A DNA stretch of 64,000 bases, taken from positions 310,001 through 374,000 of the forward strand of contig JAKTTT010000008.1 in the NCBI GenBank assembly GCA_030581615.1, in the 5' to 3' direction. A model generated the notes under the pieces. The model had not been told where the DNA came from. It searched no databases and worked only from the letters and a program-made list of their open reading frames with translations. Numbering within the stretch: the stretch's first letter is position 1; each line of letters starts with the position of its first letter. The position numbers were made by a program, and so were the translations under genes. Shown here in pieces: positions 21,187 to 31,900 of the stretch. The DNA is from Alloascoidea africana. Its lineage: Eukaryota; Ascomycota; Alloascoideomycetes; Alloascoideales; Alloascoideaceae.

Positions 21187-21849
21187 ATGGTCCTCGTAGA
21201 ACAGATCTCCAAAACAGCCTCCCACGGCTCCTACAGATCCCACGGATCCTACGGATCTGGACCTGGATCCCACACACCTTCGTCTGTTGCTGGCCAGAGC
21301 GGCCGCAGACGAAAACTCGCCCCCGTCAACTACGCCAACAACGGCGCCGGCCTCGAGGACGACCTGTCCTCGCCCTCTTCTCTCGTCAGAGCCGCGGCCG
21401 CCGGCAACGGCGTGTCCGTCCAGCAGCAACGCCAGATCAACAAGCACCTGGCCGAGCTGGACCGCGAAAACTACCACGACGGGCCTCGCATCGAGATCCC
21501 CAAGCCCCAGACATATCTGCCTCCAGAGTACGTGGCAAAGGCCGCGACCGCCGTGAGCACCGCGGCCCACGTTAAAAAACACCCAAAACAGTCCAACGCC
21601 TCCAAATACGCCATCCGCAAGATCTTGCAAAGCCGCAAAACCTACGCTAACCACATGGACGAGGACGAGGCCGGCGTCCAACACTTTCTCAGAGCAAACG
21701 TCGACCGTCCAACTCGTCCTCCACGCAAATTGTGCTCGGTCTGTGGCTACTGGGGCTCCTGTTCCTGCCCTCGCTGTGGGGCCCGCTACTGTGGTGCTGT
21801 CCAGTGTGCAACCTCCCACGGGGAGACCGGATGTCTCAAGTTCTACTAA
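21187..21849 (+). CDS. VPS71: SWR1 complex subunit Vps71/Swc6 (HIT zinc finger)
   Basis: Subunit of the SWR1 chromatin remodeller that deposits H2A.Z; homologue of human ZNHIT1. It has 220 residues. The N-terminal third is Ser/Gly-rich. The middle is basic and polar, and the C-terminus carries the HIT-type zinc finger CSVCGYWGSCSCPRCGARYC, then CATSHGETGC, with the expected Cys/His spacing right at the end, as in the family. Single exon, starting 102 bases after the PTC7 stop and ending 47 bases before ARH1, so the ARH1 promoter probably overlaps this gene. It shares the high GC content of PTC7. S. cerevisiae Vps71 is 280 residues; the shortening is in the N-terminal part. Confidence 0.92.
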   Translation: MVLVEQISKTASHGSYRSHGSYGSGPGSHTPSSVAGQSGRRRKLAPVNYANNGAGLEDDLSSPSSLVRAAAAGNGVSVQQQRQINKHLAELDRENYHDGPRIEIPKPQTYLPPEYVAKAATAVSTAAHVKKHPKQSNASKYAIRKILQSRKTYANHMDEDEAGVQHFLRANVDRPTRPPRKLCSVCGYWGSCSCPRCGARYCGAVQCATSHGETGCLKFY

Positions 21850-21896
21850 TCCTCCCAACCAAAACCAAAACCTCCTTTCTTTTTGCATCCCTTCCC

Positions 21897-23414
21897 ATGT
21901 TCAAGCTCACACCTAGGGTGAAGGCGAGCAAAACCTTTTTGAGCCCGTGGTTCCATCCACGCCGATCATTCTCGGCCACTGCAATTACCACAACGCCATT
22001 CCGTGTCGCCATCGTCGGCTCCGGCCCCGCAGGCTTTTATACCGCCTACCACATTTTGTCAAAACTCCCAGCTGAAACCGAAATCGACATTTATGAATCT
22101 CTGCCCGTACCTTACGGCCTATCCCGCTTTGGAGTGGCCCCGGACCATCCCGAGGTGAAAAACTGCCAAGAGAAATTCCAAGAAGTGGCCTCAAGTCCAC
22201 GATGTAATTTTTACGGCAACGTGGAAATTGGAAAAGACCTTAGTCTAACTTCCTTAACCCAGGCCTACAACTCCGTGGTGTTCGCCTATGGTGCCAGTGA
22301 GGAGAGGAAATTGGGGGTTGAAGGTGAAGATCTCCCCGGTGTACTATCTGCCCGACAATTTGTAGGATGGTATAACGGACATCCAAGTTTTACCACCACT
22401 CGTGCTGGTGCTCCTCCACTCGAAGAAGCAAATGATGTGTGCATTATAGGCAATGGAAACGTTGCATTGGACGTTGCAAGAATCTTGTTGACTCCTGTGG
22501 ATGAATTAAGGAAAACTGACATTACAGAAGAGGCCATTGAATCATTAAATCGTAGTAAAATCGATCGAATTTCAATAATTGGAAGAAGAGGTTTTTTACA
22601 AAGTGCTTTTACAACTAAAGAAATCCGTGAATTGTTCCAATTGGAATCAAAAGGTGTGAGATTCCAAGGTTTAAATTCAAAATATATACAAGAATACAAA
22701 CCGATTCTAAAATCTTTGAAAAGACAAACAAAGAGAATAATCCAGGTTTTTGAAAAATACTCGACTCCAATTGAAACGAGATTCAAAGATCAGATCCCCG
22801 AAATGAATAAATCATGGGGGTTGGAATATTTGTTATCTCCTGTTAAATTTTACCCCCATCTTCATAATCCAAAATTGTTATCGGGGGTCAAATTTGCAAA
22901 AAATAGATTAGAGGTGGCCGATGATTACGAATCGATTCGAGCAATAGGTACAAATGAATATGAGAATTTGAAATCAGATCTTGTATTCACATCAATTGGA
23001 TATCGATCCAACCCTTTACGCGGGTTTGAATCGATTGGAATATCATTTGATCAAAGAAAAGGCCGAATTTCAAACAAAAATGGTCGTGTATTGGATAAAA
23101 ATGACAAAATTATTCCTGGATTATACGTTTCTGGATGGGTTAAAAATGGTCCAATTGGTGTAATTGCAACAACAATGATGGATTCATTTGCCACTGCAGA
23201 TGCCATAATCCAAGATTATAAACAACAACAACAACAACAACTAGATGTTAAACCTGGTTTCGAAACTCTTAAAAATGAAATTAAATCGGATAGAATCGTT
23301 ACTTGGAATGATTGGGAAATTATTAATGATTTGGAATTGGAAAATGGTTATAAACTTGGTAAAACAAGGTTGAAATTTAAAAATGTTGATGAAATGTTGA
23401 ATGTTTTGAAATAA
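21897..23414 (+). CDS. ARH1: Mitochondrial adrenodoxin (ferredoxin) reductase Arh1
   Basis: FAD-dependent NADPH:ferredoxin reductase of the mitochondrial inner membrane and matrix, which feeds electrons to Yah1 for iron-sulfur cluster and heme A synthesis. It has 505 residues from the ATG at 21897, which opens an Arg-rich presequence (MFKLTPRVKASKTF, then RRSFSATA). The FAD site is VAIVGSGPAGFYTAYH. The NADP site is IGNGNVALDVARILL, with the family signature YGLSRFGVAPDHPEVK and a C-terminal YVSGWVKNGPIGVIATTMMDS. A poly-Gln run (five CAA codons or more at about 23222) sits in the C-terminal part. Single exon. The first 300 bases are GC-rich and the rest becomes AT-rich, so the GC peak decays inside this gene. 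Converges on ATP17. Confidence 0.95.
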   Translation: MFKLTPRVKASKTFLSPWFHPRRSFSATAITTTPFRVAIVGSGPAGFYTAYHILSKLPAETEIDIYESLPVPYGLSRFGVAPDHPEVKNCQEKFQEVASSPRCNFYGNVEIGKDLSLTSLTQAYNSVVFAYGASEERKLGVEGEDLPGVLSARQFVGWYNGHPSFTTTRAGAPPLEEANDVCIIGNGNVALDVARILLTPVDELRKTDITEEAIESLNRSKIDRISIIGRRGFLQSAFTTKEIRELFQLESKGVRFQGLNSKYIQEYKPILKSLKRQTKRIIQVFEKYSTPIETRFKDQIPEMNKSWGLEYLLSPVKFYPHLHNPKLLSGVKFAKNRLEVADDYESIRAIGTNEYENLKSDLVFTSIGYRSNPLRGFESIGISFDQRKGRISNKNGRVLDKNDKIIPGLYVSGWVKNGPIGVIATTMMDSFATADAIIQDYKQQQQQQLDVKPGFETLKNEIKSDRIVTWNDWEIINDLELENGYKLGKTRLKFKNVDEMLNVLK

Positions 23415-23825
23415 ATATTATACATAACTACATAAAAGAAAAGAAAATTGTAAATAAAAATTTGATGATCTGATACATACAATATAGATTCATTTATTTG
23501 TAGAAAATTTCGTTGGTCATGTTTTGTTAACCTATCCTATTCCCCTCTTTTTAGTTACGTGTTTTAATTGGGTTTGGTAAGTTGACTACAACAAGAGTAT
23601 ACACAAATTATGAACCATTTTGAGATTTATTTCTTTAATGATATATCAATCCAATGTTCTATCTTTTTAAAAGATCTAGAGACGACTATCTATCCCCATA
23701 ACCAAAAAAAAAAAAACTTAGGCATGTCCATGCTCTCCATCCTTCAAATGACGAACTATATACAATTCAATATCATCATGTTAGCATACACTTACTTAAA
23801 CAACCGCAAAACTTGGGCAAAAATC
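23415..23825. terminator. Convergent 3' region of ARH1 and ATP17
   Basis: 411 AT-rich bases between two converging stops, including an A-run at 23705-23716. No gene is supported. It probably holds both 3' ends. Confidence 0.4.
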
Positions 23826-24346
23826 TCAATACATACGATGGAAATAATAGGCATATGAATAACCTCCAACAAGTACAAAAGCAGCAAGATGTAATAATGG
23901 TTTCCCACTTGCATTATCATCGTTGAAAAACTTTTGTTTATAACTTAAACTTGATGTTTTGGTTGTTGCTGGACCTCTAGGAAGTGATTTATAAAAAGAT
24001 ACAACATTTGCCATTCTCTTAGCATCTGGTGCAGATCCAAGGTTCTAAAAGGGAAGAAAGATACTTGTTAGATCGAAAAAGAATGAGAATTGAATGGAAA
24101 ATCGATCGATCGATCGATCGGTCGTTCATAAAATCCCCCCGTTGTTGATAATTCCGGACGTTGAGATATCCCAAAAATTACAGGGTCTTTGGTTGGATGC
24201 CGGGATTGTGGTGGAGCATTCTCGGATCGTCGGTCGTCAACTTGTTCAAATAACGGGACAGCATTGATTGTTCAAATACTTACAGAAGGCGACGCGATCT
24301 TGGGAGGAATCAAAGTCGAAAGCTTGCGTCTAATGATAAATGACAT
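23826..24346 (-). CDS. ATP17: ATP synthase subunit f, Atp17 (2 exons)
   Basis: Small membrane subunit f of the Fo part of mitochondrial ATP synthase, needed for enzyme dimer formation and stability. Exons on the minus strand are 24346-24284 and 24044-23826, giving 93 residues. Exon 1 encodes the short presequence MSFIIRRKLSTLIPPKIAS, close to the yeast STLIPPK motif. Exon 2 encodes NLGSAPDAKRMANVVSFYKSLPRGP, DNASGKPLLHLA and the single transmembrane helix ending YYFHRMY. The length matches yeast Atp17 (about 100), though the hydrophilic tail is shorter. The 239-base intron has donor GTAAGT, an ATCTAAC branch and acceptor TTTTAG, and it contains five perfect ATCG copies. A frame starting at the internal Met (24014) would lose the presequence. 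Confidence 0.93.
24101..24120. repeat. ATCG microsatellite in the ATP17 intron
   Basis: Five perfect ATCG units, self-complementary, within the 239-base ATP17 intron. Confidence 0.85.
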
Positions 24347-25024
24347 TTTTTTCGGGGCTCGGTTCAAATCTCCTTCAAAAAGGTCGTCGTCGGTCGGGCT
24401 TTCAAAGAAACAAGAAAGAGTAGGAGTGAGTGAGTTAGGTGTGGCTATTTCCCCGGTTGATCGGGGATTTGTGGTGTTACCCGGAACAACACAAGCAGAA
24501 AATCAAAAATCTAGCCCCGGAATTTCAAGAAACAAGTAAAAAAAAAAAAAAAAAAAGTCAAATTGGTGGAATAATACTTGAGCACAAGTTTTATATCTAT
24601 TTGAATCTTTTTTTATCTACAGAAATAGTTGTCTAGATAAGAATGGAATGTTGAATAGTTGTTTTTTGTTTTTTGTTTATGCTTGAAGATTTTCTCAATC
24701 AGTGGTTCGTTAATTGATTGAACCTTTTGACTAGTTAGTTGGTACAGATTTTATTTCCATCCATTTATTTACATATTTAATTTATGTTAACGTTCGAGGT
24801 GGGTGTGAATCAAAAAAAAATTAGTAGATAAAGGGAAAGCATTTTATTGGGCTAGAAACTGGGTCGGAGTCTCTCAGTTTCAAAATCTCGGACTACGTAA
24901 TCGTCCATTTTTTCCCCCCAAATTTAATCTAAATCTAAATCCAATGATTCAAAAAGACTATCTGGTTCTAATCTTTTTCAATTAAAAAAAAAATATGATC
25001 GGAGAATTGGAATGTATTTCACGA
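24347..25024. other. ATP17 upstream region, no gene seen
   Basis: Contains the ATP17 promoter and a run of about 19 A residues at 24538-24556. No coding frame is supported. Confidence 0.5.
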
Positions 25025-26290
25025 ACCAGATCTTTAGATAATACAAGTCAATGAACGGGGTTAAAAATGAGTTGGAAAATTTTTAAAAAGGTACAATTTC
25101 TCCAGCACGGAATAAAGAAATTGGTCTTAAAGAAGTCTATGAAAGGGGTAAACAGTCATCTTTTTTCTTATTCCTCTAATCAATTCTGCTCTGGCTTATT
25201 ACGTGCGACCAATTTGAGATGAAAGATTGTTTGGACCATGCTCGATTTGCAAAAATAGTTCTGAGGACCATGAAATAGAGAACCCCTTGATTGAAGAACT
25301 GTATAGATAGAGCTCCCTACCAGCTTCGCTCATCCTGTCCTAAACATAAGCATAGAGCCGCCCACATCGAGGATCCTTTGGTTGGAAGGACTGGTGAGCA
25401 TTGGAAATCCAGTTGCTCTTTGAAATGTCATAAATCCAATTCCTCACATCTACACACGAGGAAACTAGAGATCCCGCTATCTGGTAAACATTGGCTAAGC
25501 AGTGGTCTAACAGTGTAGTGGAGCGACTTGAACTCAGAATATAGGGCATTGCACCGTTGTTGGAATCTAGTCCTGTCATTCGATTCTCCGTTACCGAAGG
25601 TCCAGATAGTTGTAGCTTACGAAAATGCAGTTTTTTGGGTCTTTATGATGTTACTTGTTTGGACTCTTGGTTCATTTTTTTTGATCTTTACTTATTTATG
25701 AAGAAGCAGTTGTATAATCATGATTCGAAAGAATCATTTCCTGTTCATAAAGCTGCCCTTAACTCTCAACATTGGACATTCAATAGCCATTATATATACA
25801 GGAACTAGGTTATAAAGAAGAACGGTTTATTTGCCTTTTTGATTGCTTGTTATTATTACCTCTTAAAATGATGATTATTTTGTTTTAATGTTACCTTGAT
25901 TCTTGCACTGTTTTAAAACTGAGAGACTATCCAGTGACTATATACACCAGTAGATTTGTTAAATCTTTCAGTCAGTATTTCGCATAACCAGATAACCAAG
26001 TGTAAATGATAGAGATTCCGACCAGTCTCAGTCTCTTACACACCCATTTGTCTATAAATAGTGTTCAGAACAATCTTGATTCTCCTATATTTAATAAGAA
26101 AAGTCGATCCCATCCAAGCCAATAAACTCGACATTGACTTTTCAGCAGAAGAGATAGTACTTTGATCAAGTTTTCTGGTGGAATGATTCCCAGACTCTCT
26201 GGTGTTGATCATATATGTTGTTAATTTCTTGTTCACACCAGGAAACCCTAGAAAACGATGTACAAAATGAAACCTACAGGACCACATTGT
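25025..26290 (+). repeat. Dispersed repeat, copy 2
   Basis: Matches copy 1 in the same orientation. Shared blocks are about 25025-25730 and 25915-26290. The middle, 25740-25915, only weakly resembles copy 1, which is interrupted there. Relative to copy 1 it has two extra short blocks (about 30 bases near 25240 and about 20 near 25315). It has no long open frame. It seems to show the unoccupied state of the site where the fold-back element sits in copy 1. Confidence 0.75.
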
Positions 26291-28907
26291 ATCATTATAC
26301 ACGAAAACCGCTACTTGAGCTATCTACAGTAAAGAACGATTTTTCCTACAACAGATGAAATAAAAAATTTACATATAGGAAAGCTCGATGTTTTAGGTAT
26401 GAGGTGGTCATCATGCTTGATGTGAAAACACTTTTCAACCACCGAAAAAGATTAGTGGGATTTATTATCCCCCTTTCCCAAAACGGTGAGTAAAATTGTT
26501 TCCATTGGTTGTTGAAATGGAATATGAGACTAAAGAACCATTCTTGTTCAAACATCTTGAACTGGCTATCCTTTGAGATAACTGGTACCTGTACAATAAC
26601 TCATCCTCAATTTGGCCCATATGATTTCCTTCGTTATTTCAATTAATGAGATCACTAGACTAGTTGAAAATCATTTATGTGATCACGTTTTTCATTAAGC
26701 TCATCTCTTCCATTTGTATAGCCTAATGATCCTTGCTGGTTCTTTAGTATCCTTGTTGATGTAAACCACAACTATATTGTTCGTCATCAAGAATTTCCCT
26801 CGAATCTTCAATAGTGGAGGCGAAAAAAACATTAATATTACATGTTTAGATTTTAGATAGTCAACCAGAACAACATTCTTAGTTTTAACGGGCTACTTTT
26901 TAAAATTTAAGGATAATCAAATTCTCAGATTAAGGAGAAAATAAAATAATGCTCTTAAAAAACATACCATCCGAGGTCCTATTAACGTTTATCCAATTAC
27001 ATTTTTGTTTAGGAGAGTGGTCGATTCAGATCATTTATTGTTTCTAATTCTTCATCACAATGGTTAAACTTTTACACCCTGAACCAGTAGTTAATCAAAA
27101 GTCCATCTTGTATCCCTTAATCTATGCATATTAACAGTTCACAAATTTCCAAGGTTTCTTTTTTTTCACAAAACAATAACTGCACAACCGTTGTAAACTG
27201 TTACATTGTGAACATTTTCTTTTTTTTCTCATTGTACCTCAGTTTAGAATTGGAAACTTTAATGGGCACTTGAACTAATTAATTTCATTATTCTAATTTA
27301 CCAATGGTTTCAGAGTTCAGGATGCTCAAGTAAAGGATTAGTAGGTAAAGCCTTCCAGACAGAAAGAATAACATGCAACAACCAAAGCAGTCGCTTTTTT
27401 TTCCAAAATAATTAAACGCCCATTAAGATATAATTAACAAGCAAGACGATCAAACCCCGAGATAGATAACCATCTTTCAGTCCTGTAAAAGAAGAAGAAG
27501 AAGAAGAAGAAGAAAAATAATAAAGGCTTATTAGTATGTTCCATCACTTGTCATGGTAAGACTTCTATTTACGCCAGAAGCACAACATGCAAACACAGAC
27601 TACAACATCCTGTAATCGAAAAAAAAGCACGAAATGAAAAATTGAGAAATTAATTGTTGGAAGCCTTGCTACCAAGTTTCATTATTTTTTCTTTTTTTCC
27701 CGTCGCTTTTGCGCTTTTCCTCAGATGAGAATTGAGTTTATTAATTAAGTCTGCTTTAGGTGCTCGCATATGGGATGGGATCTCCAAAGGTTCTTTTTCT
27801 TATACTGACATCTCAAACTTTTTGACAGAATTCAATTCAAATGATACCATGATTTTTCAGAAACTTAACTCCTAGCTAATTAGCCGTACAATGTAAAACT
27901 TGAACAACATGAAGAAAATAAACTTTTATGGAGTGTACTATGGGTATGAAAAAAGACAAACGCGTCGAGTGAAAAATGCCCTGTTCCGATACAAATTATA
28001 GGGGGCACTCCTATAAATAGGAGACTAATCGAGAAATCCTCTATATACCCTTGGAAATTATTTGCAAACGGCAGAAAGAGGAAACCACACAAGAATGGAG
28101 ATGACGTTAAACGCCCGGCTTTGATGCGACGCAAGGGTAACCACCAGCCAATCCTCCTGCTGCTCAGAGTTTCACACATCACCAAAACACACCCTACAGT
28201 TATGTATCCGCCAGGAATCAGTCCCAAGCAACTCAACCGCCACAAGTGATGTATAGAGGACGCTGTATGAATTGAGATCTAAATCATGCAAGGAAAGAAA
28301 TTGGGTTGTCAGGACTTGCCAATGCCAAACTAGGAGGAATGAAGGAAGCAGAGCTTTTCACGACTCTTCAATTGTTGTTCCAAACCAACGAGGATCAAAC
28401 TCGACTCCATTAAAGTGTTCCTATGAAGTTTTTTACAAATATGGAAGTCTCATTAAATCGAGGATGCAAAAAGCTTAAACGTATGCCATCCAAATTGAAG
28501 GTTATTTCCCAAACAGTCCTACATCGTTTGGAATTATTCTTGAGCAATTCAGCAGGAATCACAGACAATTAAACATGGCCCATACAGACCACGCCTTGAA
28601 TGCCAATCGTTTATTTTTTCTTCTTCCAGTTTTATCAATTATATTAAAGACTCAAGCTCCCGTCTTTCTCAAGTTTGCTTTTTTGTTTGATATCCATCTC
28701 ATACTAGAACGATTCTGTGAATCTCTTCATTTCAAAGCTGATTTGAGACCAAAGTACTACGTTACATCGACTAAACATCGTCAAATCTTGATCAGTCAGA
28801 TATATCATTTTCTGCTTTTCTCTTTTTTTCAACAGTAAAAAAGAACATACTTTCAGAAACTTAAGAGCTGGGTTCTCTTTCAAGTTTATTCAATTCGGTC
28901 TTAAACA
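26291..28907. other. Long gene-free region upstream of the adhesin
   Basis: 2.6 kb with no supported gene. It includes a GAA run at 27491-27514, several T- and A-tracts, and a TATA-like hairpin at 28008-28023. Together with the repeat and the stretch before it, 4.5 kb separate the adhesin from ATP17. That is compatible with a long, regulated adhesin promoter, but this is inference. Confidence 0.45.
27491..27514. repeat. GAA microsatellite
   Basis: About eight GAA units in tandem in intergenic DNA. Confidence 0.85.
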
Positions 28908-31900
28908 ATGAAGTTCTCTTTCATTGGCGCTCTCGCCTTTTCGGGAGCCACTTTTGCTCATTATGCTATTTACAATACACAGAATACACAAAATACTACT
29001 GTTACTGCAACCTCATCAAATCTATTATCGTCCCCATCATCTAGTCTCGCTGGCGAGTCTGTAATTAATCAAGAGAGTTCTGCAATTTTGGGCTCATCAG
29101 CGTTATCCAGCGCTTCTGCTTCCAGTTCAGTTGGTGCATTTTCCAGTGGTTCCAGCTCTGCCTTGTCGAGTTCTCAAGTTTTGCTAAGCGGACTGAGTTC
29201 TTCTGCATCTTCAAGTGCCGCTGGAGAAGTCATAACATCAGTTCTCACCGTCTCGACCGTCTATTATACAACTGTAATCGAATCTTTGGTGACTCTTTAC
29301 ACGACTTTTGTTCCCGAACCTACTGTGTTGACACATGAATCCACAATTGTTGAAGTTACTGCCCCAACTACTCTGACTCTCGCCTCCACGGTCGCATCCA
29401 CCACTCATATATCTGCCGTGACGACAACAGCACCCGTCACCATTATTTCCACCTCTGGAGGACTGGCTTCCACATTACCAGTATCTATTTCCGGGGCTTC
29501 ATCCGCCTCTGTCATCCTATCCACCGTTTCAGCCATATCTTCTGCCTCGGCACCAGCATCAAGCTCAGCGTCCTCCGGAATCTCTTCAAATGCAACTCTC
29601 ACCGATGCTGGAACTACAACTTGCATAGTTAATTCATTCGCAAGTTCCGATGTTCCAACCTCTGGAATCTATTCTTACTTGACCACTGTTGAGACAATTC
29701 TCCAAACAGTGACAATCGATAAGACAGTTACTGTCTACACAACCTACTTTGCAGAGCCTACCACCATTTCTCAATATGGCGGCTCCACTTTGACCATCAC
29801 CGGACCCACTGTTGTGACAGTTACTGAGGTCGTTGATGTCACAGACACCGTCCACGAGACTGCCACTGTTGATGTCACCGTCATCTCAACTGTCGGAGGA
29901 GAGGCAACTACAGTTCCAGTGTCCTCAACCATCCAGTCTTCGGCCTCTGTTCCATCTTCTATTGCTGGAGAGCCAAGAACATCTTCATCTGCTCTATCAA
30001 GCGCCAACTCCACTCTATCTGGAACTGCCAGCACTGGTGCCTTTGGAGCTTCCAACTCACTATCTGCTAGTGCATCGTCTGATGTTTCCTCATACATTTC
30101 TACGACATCCACTGTCGTTGTTGTGACTTCTGTTGGCTCTGTTGTGACAGTCTACACCACATACTGTCCTGCTGCCACCACTTTGACCCAGGACAGCTCA
30201 ACCATTGTCGTTGACGGACCAAGCACAGTTACTTTATTCACGACTGTCCCAGTCACCGATGTTGCTTACATTACGACGACTGTCCAGGTCACAGTTGTTT
30301 CCACGATTGGAGGATCAGCTTCAGTTGTTCCTGTTACGACAGTTCCTTTCCCAACATCGATCAGCCAAGGTGTTTCCGTTTCTTCTGGCATTGCCACTGT
30401 CCCGACCAACTCTACTCTTTCTGGAACAGCCAGCACTGGCGCCTTTGGAGCCTCCAACAGTTTCTCCTCCAGTGCTTCAGCTCCAAACAACTCTACTCTA
30501 TCTGGAACAGCCAGCACCGGTGCCTTTGGAGCTTCCAACTCACTATCTGCTAGTGCATCGTCTGATGTTTCCTCATACATTTCCACGACATCCACTGTCG
30601 TTGTTGTGACTTCTGTTGGCTCTGTTGTGACAGTCTACACCACATACTGTCCTGCTGCCACCACTTTGACCCAGGACAGCTCAACCATTGTCGTTGACAA
30701 ACCAAGCACAGTTACTTTATTCACAACTGTCCCAGTCACCGATGTTGCTTACATTACGACGACTGTCCAGGTCACAGTTGTGTCCACGATCGGAGGATCA
30801 GCTTCAGTTGTTCCTGTTACGACAGTTCCTTTCCCAACATCGATCAGCCAAGGAGTTTCCGTTTCTTCTGGCATTGCCACTGTCCCGACCAACTCTACTC
30901 TTTCTGGAACAGCCAGCACTGGCGCTTTCGGAGCCTCTAACAGTTTCTCCTCCAGTGTTTCAGCTCCAAACAACTCCACTCTATCTGGAACAGCCAGCAC
31001 TGGTGCCTTTGGAGCTTCCAACTCACTGTCTGCTAGTGCATCGTCTGATGTTTCTTCATACATTTCCACGACATCCACTGTCGTTGTTGTGACTTCTGTT
31101 GGCTCTGTTGTGACAGTCTACACCACATACTGCCCTGCTCCTACAACNNNNNNNNNNNNNNNNNNNNNNNNNNNNNNNNNNNNNNNNNNNNNNNNNNNNN
31201 NNNNNNNNNNNNNNNNNNNNNNNNNNNNNNNNNNNNNNNNNNNNNNNNNNNNNNNNNNNNNNNNNNNNNNNNNNNNNNNNNNNNNNNNNNNNNNNNNNNN
31301 NNNNNNNNNNNNNNNNNNNNNNNNNNNNNNNNNNNNNNNNNNNNNNNNNNNNNNNNNNNNNNNNNNNNNNNNNNNNNNNNNNNNNNNNNNNNNNNNNNNN
31401 NNNNNNNNNNNNNNNNNNNNNNNNNNNNNNNNNNNNNNNNNNNNNNNNNNNNNNNNNNNNNNNNNNNNNNNNNNNNNNNNNNNNNNNNNNNNNNNNNNNN
31501 NNNNNNNNNNNNNNNNNNNNNNNNNNNNNNNNNNNNNNNNNNNNNNNNNNNNNNNNNNNNNNNNNNNNNNNNNNNTCCGGAGAGTATTCGTACATCTCTA
31601 CAGTTTCTAGCGTTGTTGAAGAGACCGAAGTCGAGTCTGTTGTCACTCAATTCACCACATACTGGCCTTCTGCTAGCACCACTGTGATCGATAACACTAC
31701 CATCTCTGCTGCTGGACCAAGCACAGTTACTCTGTACACAACAAACCAGGTTACACATATCAATTCTTTGACCACGACCGTCCCTGTCACAATTGTGTCC
31801 ACTGTTGGAGGTAGCGAGAGCACCGTTCCTGTTACTCTTTCCACTAGAACCATTGGAGCCTCATCTGCTCAGTCTGGAGATGCTTCCACCAACGCTGCTG

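Noticed and set aside
20395-21888. 497-codon minus-strand frame antisense to PTC7 and VPS71
   Set aside because: Same GC effect. It contains His/Thr runs made by reading the GGT repeats backwards, and no domain.
29405-31078. Antisense frames across the adhesin
   Set aside because: They are Asp/Glu/Val-rich mirror images of Ser/Thr codon runs and repeat with the adhesin units.
30006-31147. Regular repeats as a CRISPR-like array
   Set aside because: They are 483-base in-frame coding units of a eukaryotic wall protein, with no spacers.
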